A stretch of 64,000 nucleotides of DNA from Blasia pusilla (taxonomy: Eukaryota > Marchantiophyta > Marchantiopsida > Blasiales): contig CM114271.1 of NCBI GenBank assembly GCA_050084515.1, forward strand, positions 31,496,001 to 31,560,000, in the 5' to 3' direction. Both the position numbers and the translations under genes were made by a program. The notes beneath the pieces are model-generated. The model made no database searches, was not told the DNA's origin, and saw only the letters and a program-made list of their open reading frames with translations. Positions 36,454 to 48,088 of this stretch are shown here, in pieces (the first letter of the stretch is position 1; each line of letters opens with the position of its first letter).

Positions 36454-36980
36454 ACTCATCTCTTCATGATCCAGAGTAGATCTTCAGCTTCCCTGATTGC
36501 TCAAGCTATGGTGGATTATGAACAACCTTTTCTATGCAATCTGCTAAAGATCTTCAGCTTCTCCGATCCCCTATTGATCTTGGATGCTACTTTGCCATCC
36601 GAGTCTATAAACCCTAGCACAGGGTGAGGAGAAGGAAATCAGGTAGGCACCCTAAACACACAAGCATGAAGCAGGAGATGTGACAAACCCAATAACAGGA
36701 GAAGACGACGACGAAGTAGAAAAAGAAGAGGAAGCAGAAGAAGCATAGGAAAAAGAAGAGGGAGTAGAAGGAGCAGAAAAGAAAGAGAGGGAGGGAGGGA
36801 GGAGCAGGAGAGGACAAGCCATTTCCAGCCTTTAAGCCACTCACCACCCACGCAAGTGGAGCTTCTTGCAGTAGACAGATCGACCTCCTTTGACACCGAC
36901 ACACCCGGCTGCAAAATAGCCGCCGGGTGGCTCTGCAAATTAGCCGGTTGTGGCCAAAACCTGAAAAAATAATAAAAAAT

Positions 36981-37790
36981 GGGGCATCTAAATTACCCTC
37001 CAGATGCATCAAAATACCCCAACTCCAAGCCCGGCCCGCAACTTGCAAGTAAAGTTGTAAATCTAGGCACATCCTTCTCAGAAAACATTTGAAAGTACAT
37101 TGCAAATTAGGTTCCAGCTGCGGATGAGGCCTAGCATTCATGAATTTACCTTGAGAGTGAGCCAAAGGGAGTCAAATCCGCACCTCCAACCCCGGTCCGC
37201 AACTCCTGATAACGATAATTTTCCTGGAAATTAGCCGCCGACTGCACTGAAGACCCTAGCGTTGGTGCTGACCCAAAATCTCGAAAGCATGGGCTGCGGG
37301 CTGCGGCTGAAACCTGAAAAAAAATCAAAAACATGGGGCATCTAAATTAACCGCCGTCTGTGTCAAAATTCCCCAACTCCAAGCCCGGCCCGCAACTTGC
37401 AGGGAAAGTTGTAAATCTACCCACATCCGTCTTAGCAAACATTTGAAAGTAGATTGCTAATTATTCGCCCGCTACGGACGAGCCCTAGCGTCCATGAATT
37501 TACCATGAGAGTGAGCCAAAGGGAGTCAAATCCGCACCTCCAACCCCGGTCCGCAATTCCTGATAACAAAAAATTACCTAGAAATTAGCCGTCGGCTGCA
37601 ATGGAGACCCTAGCATTGCTGCTGACCCTAAATCACAAAAGCATGGGCTCTGGGATGCGGTTGCAAATTAGCCGCTGGCTACGGCTGAAACTTGGAAAAA
37701 TAAAAAACATGGGCATCCAAATTAACCGCCGCCTGCATCAAAACTCCCCAACTCCAAGAAATTTTCGTAGAAATTAGCCGCCGGTTGCGG
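36981..37790. repeat. About 354-bp tandem repeat (two full units, one partial)
   Basis: Units begin at GGGGCATCTAAATTA at 36,981 and 37,335, with a third truncated unit near 37,710. Each contains an identical GAGTGAGCCAAAGGGAGTCA stretch (in the first two) and TTAGCCGCCG-type motifs. The open frame on the minus strand across the first unit is a by-product of the repeat and shows no protein motif. Confidence 0.75.
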
Positions 37791-38465
37791 CATGATCCTA
37801 CAATCTTGAAATTTGACAGCTAAATCTGCCCACCTACATCAAAATCCGCAACTCCAAGCAAAATCTGCAACAAAATTTTACTTGAAATTGACCTAAAATG
37901 TGCCGCCGACTGCGGTTGAGACCCTACAAATTTCCTATTCCATCGAATTAGCCCACATCCGTCAAAATCCAAAACCCCAATCCCGGCATTTCACTTCAAA
38001 TTGCATCAATGTGACCTCAAATCTGCCTCGGGCTGCACTTGAGACCCTAGCGTCCCAAATCCACACATTAGCCGCCAAAGCTCCACAATCGCAATCTGCC
38101 CAAGAGCTCGTCCCCAATCCGCACAATAGCCGGCCAAAGCTCTGCAATCGCAATCCGCCCAAGAGCACATTCGACCTTCATCACCCTCACCCAGAAATCG
38201 AGCTCATTTGGCCTCAACCTCAAATGTGAAAATTGAAATCTGAAAAAATCACCCTCGGCCTAGCCGTGCTTGCCCCTGGCCCACTCGCGTGCATGCATCG
38301 AAGGTTTCTCTTCAATATCCAAGGTCGAGCTTCAAGAAACTACCGTCGGGTGCAGACCATAGATTGGCAACGCATCATAGCCGCAGGCCAGTCCGTCCCC
38401 TAGTATGCACCGTAGCCGCAGGCCGACCTGACTCCCTTACGCGCACTTTAGGAGCGGCTAAATTT

Positions 38466-39472
38466 TGAAAGGAAGGAAAAATGAGGAAGGGGAGGGAGGA
38501 GAAATTTGAGGAAGGAGGGGAAAGAAAAAGGAAGGAGAGGGAGGAAAAACTAGGATGGAGAGGGAGGAGAAAATTGAGGAAGGAGAGGGAGGGATAAAAA
38601 GGAGGGGGGCGGAGAGGAAATGAGGAGGAAGGAGAGGAAAAAAATGAAGGAAGAAGAGGAAAAAGAAAAGGAAGGAGAAGGAGGAAAAAATAAGGGAGGG
38701 AATGGAGGAAGCAAAAGGAAGGAGAGGGAGGAAAAAAAAAGTGAGGGGGAGGGGGTGAGGAGGGTTTAGATTAGTGAGGGAATGGAGGAAAAATGAAGGG
38801 AGGAGAGGAAAAAATAGAAAAAGGAGAGAACAAAAAGAAAAAGGAGAGAACAAAAAGAAAAAGGAAGGAGAAGGGGGAAAAAATAAGGGAGGGGGGGAGG
38901 GAAAAAATAAGGGAGGGAATGGAGGAAAAAAAGGAAGGAGAGGGCTGAAAAAAAAAGGGAGGGGGAGGGTTTAGATTAGCGAGGGAATGGAGGAAAAATG
39001 AAGGGAGGAGAGGGAGGAAGTAGAGGGGAAAAAGGAAGGAGAGGGAGGAAAGAAAAGGTAGGGGGGGAATAAGGGAGGGAAGGGAGGAAAAAAAGGTATT
39101 GGAGGGAGGAGAATTGAAGGGAGGAGAGGGAGAAAAAAAAAGATTCAACACATGAAAATTAAGATAGGAAAGAGAGGGAAAAAACAGAAGAGAGGGAACG
39201 GCGGAAAAATAAAAGGAAGGAGAGGGAGGAAAAGAAAAGGGAGGGGGGGGGAGGGAAAAAAGAAGGGAGGGGGGGGAGGGAAAAAAGAAGGGAGGGAATG
39301 GAGGAAAAATGAAGGGAGGAGAGGGAGGAAGGAGAGGGAAAAAAGAGGGAGGGGGGGAGGGAAAAAAAGAAGCGAGGGAATGGAGGAAAAATGAAGGGAG
39401 GGAACGGAGGAAAAAGAAAAGGAAGGGGAGGGAGGAAAACGGAGGAAAAAAAAAGGAAGAAGAGGGAGGAAT
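38466..39472 (+). repeat. 1-kb polypurine tract
   Basis: About 1,000 bp made almost entirely of A and G, mostly GGAGGGAGGAAAA-like units with few pyrimidines. Shorter satellites of the same kind lie at about 39,565-39,690 and 39,910-40,040. Long Pro/Ser/Phe-rich frames on the minus strand here are low-complexity artefacts. Such tracts can form triplex (H-DNA) or quadruplex structures. Confidence 0.95.
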
Positions 39473-40259
39473 CACAGTCAAGCGGCTATCCAGAGGATTG
39501 CCGCGGGCGTGTGATTAGCCGTCGTCTAGCCAATAGTCGCCAATCCTGAGATTAGAAGCCGTCCGGAGAAGAAAGGAGAGGAAGGAAAAAAATAAGGGAG
39601 GGAAGGGAGGTAAAAAAAGAAGGGAAGGAGAGGATAGGGGAGGGAAAAATAAAGGGAGGAGAGGGAGGAAAGGTTGGCGGCAGTTTAGCAGTTGTGCAGA
39701 GTTAGCCGCCGGGCCTGAAATTAGCAGCCATCTAGAGAATAGCCGTTGGGCGTATGATTAGCAACCGTCCACAGAATAGCTGCCGGGCTTGTGATTAGCA
39801 GCCGTCTAGAGAATAGCCACCGGGCCTGTGATTAGCATCCATCCAGAGAATAGCCGTGGGCTTGTGATTAGCAGCCGTCCACAGATTAGCCGTCGAGCCT
39901 GAGATTAGAAGGCGTTCGGAGAAGGGAGGAGAGGTGGGGAAAAAATAAGGGAGGGAAGGGAGGTAAAGAAAAAGGGAAAGAGTGGAGGGCGGGAGGGGGC
40001 TGGGAGGAAAAAAGATAAGGGGGAGAGGGAGGAAAGGCGTATGGTAGTTTAGCTGCCGACCTGTGATTAGCAGCCATCCAGAATAGGCGCCACTCCAAGC
40101 CTCATTGGCATGTTGATTGTTCATTTTGGCTTGTGAATATTTACAACTTTTTGAGATAAATACGTCATTGAGAACATAATTTGCGTTCCAACATGAAAAA
40201 ATATCATAATTTTGCATACCAGGAAATAAATGGGCCACAAAAGACAATTCCATCCGACT

Positions 40260-43200
40260 TTATAAATTATGAGATGCGATATGACATTCTTTCAAAGCTT
40301 CCTCTGCCAAACTAATATAAAATTCTTCTTCCTCTGGGTTCCACTGGGTATCAGTCACAAGTCGTGCCAAGGATATGCCACTATTTGGCTCCTCAAAGTC
40401 TTCAGACTCTTCATTAGATTCAGACTTCCCATGAACAAGAGAAACACTCGGAAATACTGGACTATTTGGTATGGAATTAGAGGCGGTATTACCAAGATCC
40501 ATGGGAGTGGAAACATTCTCCATTATAGACTGCACCAAATTTCCCCCTGATACAACACTACCCTATACATTAAGTTCTTCAGTCGTATCTCTAGTCTCTT
40601 GGGAATATAAACTTTCAACTCCTGAGTAAAGCCTACTATGATTTCCATACTCAGAAAGAAACCGACTTGCATCGGGACATAAGGTATAGGTCTCCCTACA
40701 AGTTGGTCCGCTTGCAGCACTTGGCAAGTTTTCCAATTATGCCCTTGAAGTGCACAATGGCTACAATGTCTTTCAGAAGTGCGATCAATCCTTTACCCAT
40801 TTCAAATCGTTGGTGCCCTACACCCGTTAGGAATACCTAAAGGACCTCGCGGTGGGATATACGCATGTTGGCCACTCCCAACATCATCTTCATTCACTAA
40901 CTCTTCATGTACAGGATAAGAACTCTCTTCACCACCTCCTTGTCCTCTTCGCATCTTGCCACCTCTCCCACCAGGAATGCGCACATAACGATGTCTACCA
41001 TGCCAAACTGCAAGAATGGGAGGTCGAAAATCCCAAGATGGTATTAGTTCGTCACTCTTCACGACCGGTATACTGCTTTTGTAGATCTGCCTTATGAAGT
41101 CATTGGTCCAGATAACATCAAGAAGTTTCTGTGAGTCCATTCCAGTAATGACATCCCAAGCCATTACATGCGTACATGGCCAACAAGTATCTTGGAACTC
41201 TAGGCATGAACAACTGCACTTAGGATGCAAGCGGACATGAAATTGGTGCCTACTAGTTGTGGAAGTGACAAGTGCATTTGTTGCATCTGAGGCTAGTACA
41301 TCAAAACTTTGACAATTGGCTTCATTCTCTCGATAACGAAAAGTGCATAAGTAGTCAGTTTGTTGGAGAACTTCTCCGGGTGACATGCCTCTACTTTTCT
41401 TTCTGCGTAAGTTTTCATCATGTAATTCCATAACTCATGAGCAATGACAAGTGGAGATCCCTCCCTAATAGGTTTGATGGCGGAATTTATGACCTCTACA
41501 AGATTTGAACTCAGTTTGCCATAGCGTGGCAAAGGGAATGCACACCTCGCAAACTTCTCTGGTCCTATCTCTTGTATGTACGAAGCCGCATCAGCTATTT
41601 GTTGAATATGATGCCTTTCCAATTCGTTAATCCACATGTCATACATGGAAAACAAGACCCTCAATTGTCGTTAGCCGCCGCATAACTCTAAATAGCGCAA
41701 CTGAAAAATAATCCGTCATTAGCCACCGTCCTAAAATGATTGGAATTTAGATGCCGATTTAATCCTAAATAGCCTCGGTCCTAACAAGGTATCAAATTAG
41801 CAATCGTCCTAACTGTGAATAGCCTGTAGGGAATAGCAGCCGTCCTAAGTGTGAATAGCCGCCGCCCAATAAGGAATAGCAGCCGTCCTAACTTTGACTA
41901 GCCGCTGTCCTATAGGGAATAGCAGCCGTCCTTACTGTGAATAGCCGCCGTCTTATAGAGAATAGCAGTAAAAAATAGCCGCATCCTATGCAAAATACTA
42001 CCATTGAATATTCAAGACTCACATATGCAAACTGTAAGGAATAATGAAATGGATTGATTGCTTACTTCTCCTTGGTCCCGACATAAAGGCAGGCAGTGAA
42101 AAATTCTTCGGCAACTTTTCCATACCGTGTTGTCTCAAATGTTGGGCACACATGCTATGTATATTCTGGGGGAATATTGTATGCACAACGTGTAAAAGGC
42201 CCTTTAGTCTATCAAAAAAAAAAAACAATTTTGGGATCATTTAAGGCTAGGATGGCTTTCTTCAGATGTGCACAAAACCATTCCCATTCCTCATTGTTCT
42301 CGCAAGGAGATATGCCAAATGCCACAATGATCAAATTGGCATTTCCATCAAATATGGACGCAATGAAAATCTGCATGGGATACTTCCTATTCTTTGTATG
42401 GCATGCATCCAAGCCAACTACCTTTTGCACATAAGGAATGATGTTCTTCACGGCGGATGGACAAATAAATAGCCTCTTGAAGGTGGCAGATTCTAAATCC
42501 CAAACATCCCAAGCGGCGGTGGCAAAGGAGTAGGCTTCCTTTACTTCTTGTTTGAAAGAAGGAATCAAATGGAAACCTGCCCGTTCACCCTCATTCATCC
42601 AATCTCGACATATTTCTTTGCATCTCCACGCAAGAAAGTAAGTTGTTCGCTTCTTGTACGTCTGCAGAAGGACTTCTACAAGGCTACCTACAGGGATGCT
42701 AGGTTGATTTACAACCCTATCTGCTAATACCATTGTTAACCACTTTGCCTTGTGGGTAGGACCCCTCCATGTATGAATGTGCCCCGTACAAGTGTGTTTC
42801 AAATTACACACCGTTATCTCACATAGGCCTGTACTTGTATGCCGTTGGCAACGGACCCTCCACTCGCAAACTTCATCTTTACATGATATGCCATTCCCCT
42901 TCACTGAAAGTATGTACCTAGAAAATTGACCACATGCCCCATTCTTGGCGGTGGGGACTCTCGCTTCGCCGCTCTTTCTCCTTTTCTCCGCGGGAACGTC
43001 TAAGCTTACTCTAGTTTCTGAGAAAGAATTCTTGAAAATTGGCTGGTTAGGCCTCTTACTATGTTGAGGTCACCACTGGACCCCCATTCCGCATGCAAGC
43101 CTCGATATACGTGGGTCTTGAAATTCTTCACTATGTCCCCCATTATCTCCAACCGAGGGTCCACACACATTAACCGCAACTCGGTTGACATTAGCCGCCC

Positions 43201-43429
43201 TGCTATTTTTCGCTGTCCTCCCCCTAACATCGTCTGATTTTTTTCCGCTATGATTAGCAGCCGTTGAATATTCCTGAATATTTTCCTCCAATCCTCCGGT
43301 GCCGGACGTGTTGTTAATACCATGTACGCTTGTGGTTATGTCTTGCAAAGGTGAATGGCATACAAAACTACATTTCTTCACAAGAGTATCCTCCTTCTGA
43401 GGATACTGTCTATTTTTTGAAGTCTTCAA
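40260..43429 (-). pseudogene. MULE transposase of the 15.2-kb element
   Basis: The minus strand, from about 43.4 kb down, opens with a variable N-terminus. A MuDR DNA-binding-like segment follows (EWRVRCQRHTSTGLCEI, then CNLKHTC). The DDE core reads VVGLDACHTKNRKYP (catalytic Asp codon 42,407-42,409) and NNEEWEWFCAHL. After a frameshift at a 12-base poly-T come DRLKGLL and HSMCAQHLRQH. A SWIM finger CSCLEFQDTCWPCTH is at about 41.2 kb, and a C-terminal knuckle CSHCALQGHNWKTC at about 40.75 kb lies beyond in-frame TGA and TAA stops. A repeat-filled gap (41,665-42,018) is probably an intron. All family landmarks are present in order, but the copy is broken. Confidence 0.85.
41690..41975 (+). 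repeat. Local array of the AGCAGCCGTCC/AATAGCCGCCG motif
   Basis: Inside the gap between transposase coding blocks, GAATAGCAGCCGTCCTAA and GAATAGCCGCCG stretches alternate at roughly 45-bp spacing for three to four rounds. This is the densest plus-strand cluster of the motif that is scattered through the MULE. Confidence 0.75.
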
Positions 43430-43756
43430 AGTGCTACAGGGTTTGTCCTCATTGAAAATAGGGAGACCTTTGGCTCTGATCTTTGCGCCAAATCTACATA
43501 TTCTAAGTCAATACCATTTCTTGCTGCGTGCGCAATGCTTTGCTTTATAATTCAGCGAGCACCAACAATCTAGTGAAAACTCAAACTCGTTGAAGCTGCG
43601 GAACACTTGCTTCAATTGTATCTGCTCGACATGCCTCCTTACTGCACATGATGACCCAAAGGTTGTTAATCAATCTAACTTTTACTACGGCTAATGACTG
43701 CGCCATGCCGATAAAAATCATAAATGCAAACTTACATTGTATCCACCAAATATCCA

Positions 43757-44510
43757 CTACGGTGGCTATTGTGAGTAGGCTCACCTCTCAAAAGTACAAA
43801 ACAACTGCAATGACGGCTATTCAGAGTAGGCTCACCTTTCAGGGGTACAAAACAACTGCAACGGCTGCTATTTAGGCGGCTATTCTGAGTAGTATCACCT
43901 CTTAGGAGTACAAAACAACCGCAACGGTAACTATTTTGAGTAAGCTCACCTCTCAGGAGTACAAAACAACTGCAACGGAGGCTACTCTGAGTAGCCTCAC
44001 CTTTCAAGAGTAAAAAATTACTACAACGGCGGCTATTTCGGAGGCTAGTCTAGGTAGGCCAACCTCTCTAAAAAAAAATCTACAACGGCGGCTAATTCGG
44101 CGGCTATTCTGAGTTGGCTCACCTCTCAAAAGAACAAAACAACTACAACGGCGGCTAATTTGGTGGCTATTCTGAGTTGGCTCACCTCTCATGAAAACAA
44201 AACAACTACAACGGCGGCTAATTTGGCGGTTATTCTGAGTAGGCTAAGCTCTAAAGAAAACAAAAAAATTTCAAATGCGGCTAAGTCGACCACTCTTATG
44301 ACTAGGCTCAACTCTCAAGACAACAAAACAACTACAAGGGCAGTTAATTTGGAGGCTATTATGAGTAGGCAACCCTCTCAGGAAAACTACAAAAACTACA
44401 AAGGTAGCTAATTCGGAGGCTATATTGTGAGGAGGCTCAGCTCTCACGAAATCAAAAATACTGCAACGGCGGATATTTTTCCGGCTATTCTGAGAAGGAT
44501 CACCTCTCAC
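43757..44510. repeat. 51/63-bp minisatellite
   Basis: About thirteen head-to-tail units, each with GAGTAGGCTCACCTCTCA followed by an ACAAAACAAC segment. Starts are near 43,773, 43,824, 43,887, 43,938, 43,989, 44,052, 44,111, 44,174, 44,237, 44,300, 44,363, 44,428 and 44,492. Most spacings are 51 or 63 bp, both multiples of three. The longer unit has an extra 12 bp (a GGCGGCTAATTC-type insert). The minus strand therefore stays open over several units as a CSCFVLLRGEPT repeat. Confidence 0.9.
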
Positions 44511-44693
44511 GAAACGAAAAATCTACAACGGCGGCTATTTCGATTATGGTGGCGGCTATTGCGACAATACTCATCGTTTCTGGATCAAATATCCATCTCG
44601 ACGGCTATTTTGACGACCAGTAAACCCTTAGCTTTAGAATCCGGCGACATGTTTACCTTCTTCTAGGCTGAACCCTCCGAGACAGGGATCATT

Positions 44694-44930
44694 CTAGGAC
44701 GTGGATGCTCGCCATAACTCGAAAGCAGCCGAAGACTCTCTTGATGGTGGCCTTCGTTCATAAGATCCGCAGTTTTGGTCTTTGCGACTTGAACCAAACA
44801 ATCCATTGTCATCCACAAGAAAATGTTGTCTGCTCAAGTCTGGAAAATCGTCATCAGTACACGAGAGGTCAGGATGTTTGGGTAGCTCGACACCATCCAT
44901 TCTCTTATCAAGATGATGAACAATAAACAC
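44694..44930 (-). CDS. Short hypothetical ORF near the right end of the MULE
   Basis: A 78-residue minus-strand frame, acidic in its middle (CTDDDFPDLS), directly upstream of the minisatellite and the transposase. It could be a first exon of the transposase transcript or spurious. No family is recognised and no splice link is proven. Confidence 0.25.
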   Translation of the reverse strand: MFIVHHLDKRMDGVELPKHPDLSCTDDDFPDLSRQHFLVDDNGLFGSSRKDQNCGSYERRPPSRESSAAFELWRASTS

Positions 44931-45114
44931 TGATTAGTAAACAAATTAACATGTGCTAGAGAGTGTAAGCACGAGTGTTGATCACGATTTGCATGATCAA
45001 CAGTCCTAACTTGAGAGTGACAAACCCTAACTCGGGATTGTTCCTATATCCAAAACTTGTTTGCTATAGTAACTACGTAGAAGAACATTTGTACCAAGTG
45101 GTTCGAACTGACGT

Positions 45115-45207
45115 GGCAGTTGAAAGGGGCCGTTCAGGCAAGAGATTTTGTATGGGGACCGGTAAAGCAAAAAGAATCCGCATGGGGGCCACTTAAGTAA
45201 ATACCTG
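45115..45207 (-). repeat. Right terminal inverted repeat of the MULE
   Basis: The complement reads CAGGTATTTACTTAAGTGGC and pairs with the left end at 30,023, followed outside by the second ATATTGTTG duplication at 45,208-45,216. Confidence 0.8.
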
Positions 45208-45216
45208 ATATTGTTG

Positions 45217-48088
45217 CAGTTTAACTAGATTTCGAACCAGGCAGCCACCCATACTAGAGTAGGTAGCTCATCTACTCACACTCATGTCCATATGTAGGTA
45301 GCACCCTCAGGTAAGCAAGATACCGTCGGAAAACCCACAACCAAGTACCGATAAGATTAAAAGAGCAGCATTTAGGAACCTTTCAACACATTTTGAGATT
45401 AGGAATTACCGACACTTGTCGGTAATTCCTAATCTCAAGATGTGAACTAGTTTGGTCTCACGATTTACACCCAAAACGAAAATGGGGTCAACACAAAGAA
45501 AGAAAATGTGAAGTGGAGATACATTCCAATTGTATTCAATTTAAAATTCGGAACAGTTGTGACGCCGACCAAAACTGCAAAAATTCACAGGTATAATAGG
45601 TTCCTACGGTCATTCTGTCTGGTGATGCAGATACAGCCTCGGGCGTGGTAATCGGTTCCCAGTAGACCACGTCCGTAGGGATCACATAGGAAACTCAGAA
45701 ATTAAATAATCCGAGCTTGCAACCCAAAGATAGGTGACGACAGTAGTAGAGGCCTTCGATGTAAGTGCGGAAGAAAAGACCTTTCACAAGGGAAGAATAT
45801 TGTGAGTGAAGTCCACGTGGATAGGTTGTATGAGGTGTTTGTATTATTGTAGGAACTAATATAAAGTGGGGAAATGCGAAGGGACCAGAAGACCTTGGGA
45901 CTCTCACTGTGGAATCGAGGAAGCTGAGGAGGGTGGGGAGGGGTGGAGACTTCCACTGACTCAATCCAGAGCGCGATCAAAATAAGGCAAAGCCATGATC
46001 TGTTCGGCAAGGGGAGAACCCGTGTCTGGCATTGGAGCTTATGAGTATCGTGATAGATAAGGTTCAACGCAATAAATAAAATGTATGATGTATAGCCATT
46101 CGAGTTTCACCAGCCTTCCTAAGGACCTAGACTCTTGGAGCCAAAATTTGGCAACCCGCTCGGTTTCTGGTACCTCGAAAAGATAGCGAAGTTTAGCGGA
46201 GTAAAATCCATGTGAGGAATATGAAATAATCCACTGCATGTAATGATGTGCCCGTACAATCAATAACGGGATATTTCGCAACCCCCGGCCCCCTCACGAT
46301 AATCCGAGTACATCAACGCAAATGCAACTAACTATATTAATTTTATGTGACCTGGTTTTGGAATAATTAAAAAAAGATGGGGGTTTGAGGAAGGGTTTCT
46401 AAATTTGTTCCACATGTATTTTTTTCTTCTTCTGGTGTTAATACGTGTTATATTTAACATAAATATATAATAAAATAATTAAATTTATAGGCCATAGACT
46501 TAACAATTATTTTTTCCACGCTAGTTTTTCCACACTAGCTTCAGCTGTCTGCCACGCACTTTGGGTGGCAAATTGTCTGATTCCTTCTTTCCCTACCCGA
46601 TAAGAGACCCGAAAGAATCCAAATCAGGAAGACACTCACAATCTGCCTTAGCTTGCCACGGCAATGCATAGCAACAAGCATGTCATTAGAGAATCAGAGA
46701 AGGCCTACAGGCCACAGACGAAACGCACACACAGGTGTAGCGTTCCGTGGAAATGTTAGCTGTCCCGAACTTCCATGCTGCTTTCAGCCAATACTTATCT
46801 ATGAAACGTGTCTTCGACTCCTGAGACCACGGTGGCCTCATTTCTGCCTCCCTTTGCCTGCGCAATGAGAGGAGGGTTGACCTCCACCTCCGTGCTGCTA
46901 CCAGGTGTCCAATGATTCACTCTGGTGCGTCTTGTACCCCGCATCACTAGCAGTTCCACTTATTGGCCCAGACCGGACCGGATTACATTACGCCATAGAG
47001 CTGCTACGCCTGTTACTTTCTGCCATTCGCCCTCGAATTCCAAGGTACAACGGCTGTCAGTTCAGCAATCAATGACCAGCTATGTAGCGATCCCCACCCA
47101 CTAAATGGCAACGTGACACTGACGCCAGGATTATAGGCTAGACTACACTCCATCACCACGTTCTCAATTATGCTTTCACTCTATTTATCGAAAATCCGTC
47201 CTCTGGTTCCTCACCCCCATTATGACCTCAAATATCGTCATGGAAACGTCACTCCGATTGGTCCCCGGAATGGTCCGCAACCGTTCGGTCGTGACGGCAC
47301 AATCGGCTCAGATGATTCAGATTTCTACTCAGTCGCCCCCCTTATGCAAAAGTAGAACTAGTTTGGTCCCTTCCTTCGGAGAATCAAATGAAATTGATTT
47401 TGAATAGAAAAAAAAATAAAAATGAAAAGGAGCCAGGAGGGGGGTGATGCATTACAAAATCTACTATCCAAAGTTAAGAAGCAAAATACGCAGCATGTTA
47501 AGAGATAGAGCAACAAGAATGTGGCCCCATGCAGTCAAAGATAGTACGTTGTGGTGCATAAAGTTAATAAGAGGGAAAAATTTTCACCTGAAAAGATTTA
47601 TTAAATGCTCAATGATATATCTATGGAGGTAAAGACAAGGGTGTCAAGAGTGGATTTATACTATCTGGTATTATCTTTTAAAACACTCTTACTTATGGTG
47701 GTTGACCATGTGTCATGTGTGGGAGTCTATTCCGAAATGTCTTGATTTAAACCCAATTGATAACATCTATACTATAATTGTAGAACCTTGTGCTTGCCTA
47801 AGACACCCACACCTTTTGATTTTGACTAATGCAAGCTGCCAATCTTGCAACATGTCCCACATCTCTTAGGGTCACTCATGAATCGGTCAAGTTATTGGGT
47901 CACATTTTAGCATAAGGATGGGTAATTTGAATCACACCTCATTATCCGTGCATCGCACATGGCATCCAATAGTGATGTCAAATGTCTAACAAGATTTGGG
48001 GAACAATTTTTAAGGATTATAAAGTGTTTAAGTTGTGAAAAAAATGTTGAAACATTAATAGCCTCATATTTTCCTGTGTTTAGACGTG
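45217..48088. other. No gene recognised
   Basis: Ordinary and locally AT-rich DNA with small open frames on both strands (e.g. 45,695-46,067 minus, 46,653-46,868 plus). None carries a motif I know. The only structured feature is the hairpin at 45,393-45,438. Confidence 0.45.
45393..45438. repeat. 22-bp perfect hairpin with 2-nt loop
   Basis: TTGAGATTAGGAATTACCGA plus CA pairs exactly with the following complement, separated only by CT. The near-palindrome is 46 bp long and lies about 190 bp outside the right end of the MULE. Confidence 0.95.

Larger units (their letters stand above)
30023..45207 (-). mobile_element. 15.2-kb Mutator-like element with cargo
   Basis: The element is bounded by terminal inverted repeats beginning CAGGTATTTRCTTAAGTGGC at both ends and by an identical 9-bp ATATTGTTG duplication. 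Inside, on the minus strand, are a MULE transposase pseudogene (about 43.4-40.3 kb) and an unrecognised multi-exon ORF (34.3-30.5 kb). On the plus strand is a fragment of an RNA polymerase second-largest-subunit gene (35.5-36.5 kb). A short AATAGCCGCCG motif, a polypurine tract and a minisatellite fill much of the rest. The transposase is broken, so the copy is probably immobile. The target duplication is still perfect. Confidence 0.85.

Noticed and set aside
36614-37165. 183-residue minus-strand ORF with a hydrophobic C-terminus
   Set aside because: It overlaps the 354-bp tandem repeat and AG-rich low-complexity DNA. Its apparent membrane segments come from repeated GAAGAA-type codons read in the other strand.
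38458-39481. Long minus-strand open frames rich in Pro, Ser and Phe
   Set aside because: They lie wholly within the polypurine tract and exist only because GGA/GAA-type repeats lack stops on the complementary strand. There is no protein motif.
43757-44510. CRISPR-like array
   Set aside because: The repeated units are contiguous minisatellite copies with similar sequence throughout. There are no unique spacers, and the genome is eukaryotic.
45225-45290. tRNA-like sequence with a GGTTCGAAATC box on the minus strand
   Set aside because: No cloverleaf can be drawn with a plausible acceptor stem. At best it is a tRNA-derived SINE remnant, too weak to annotate.
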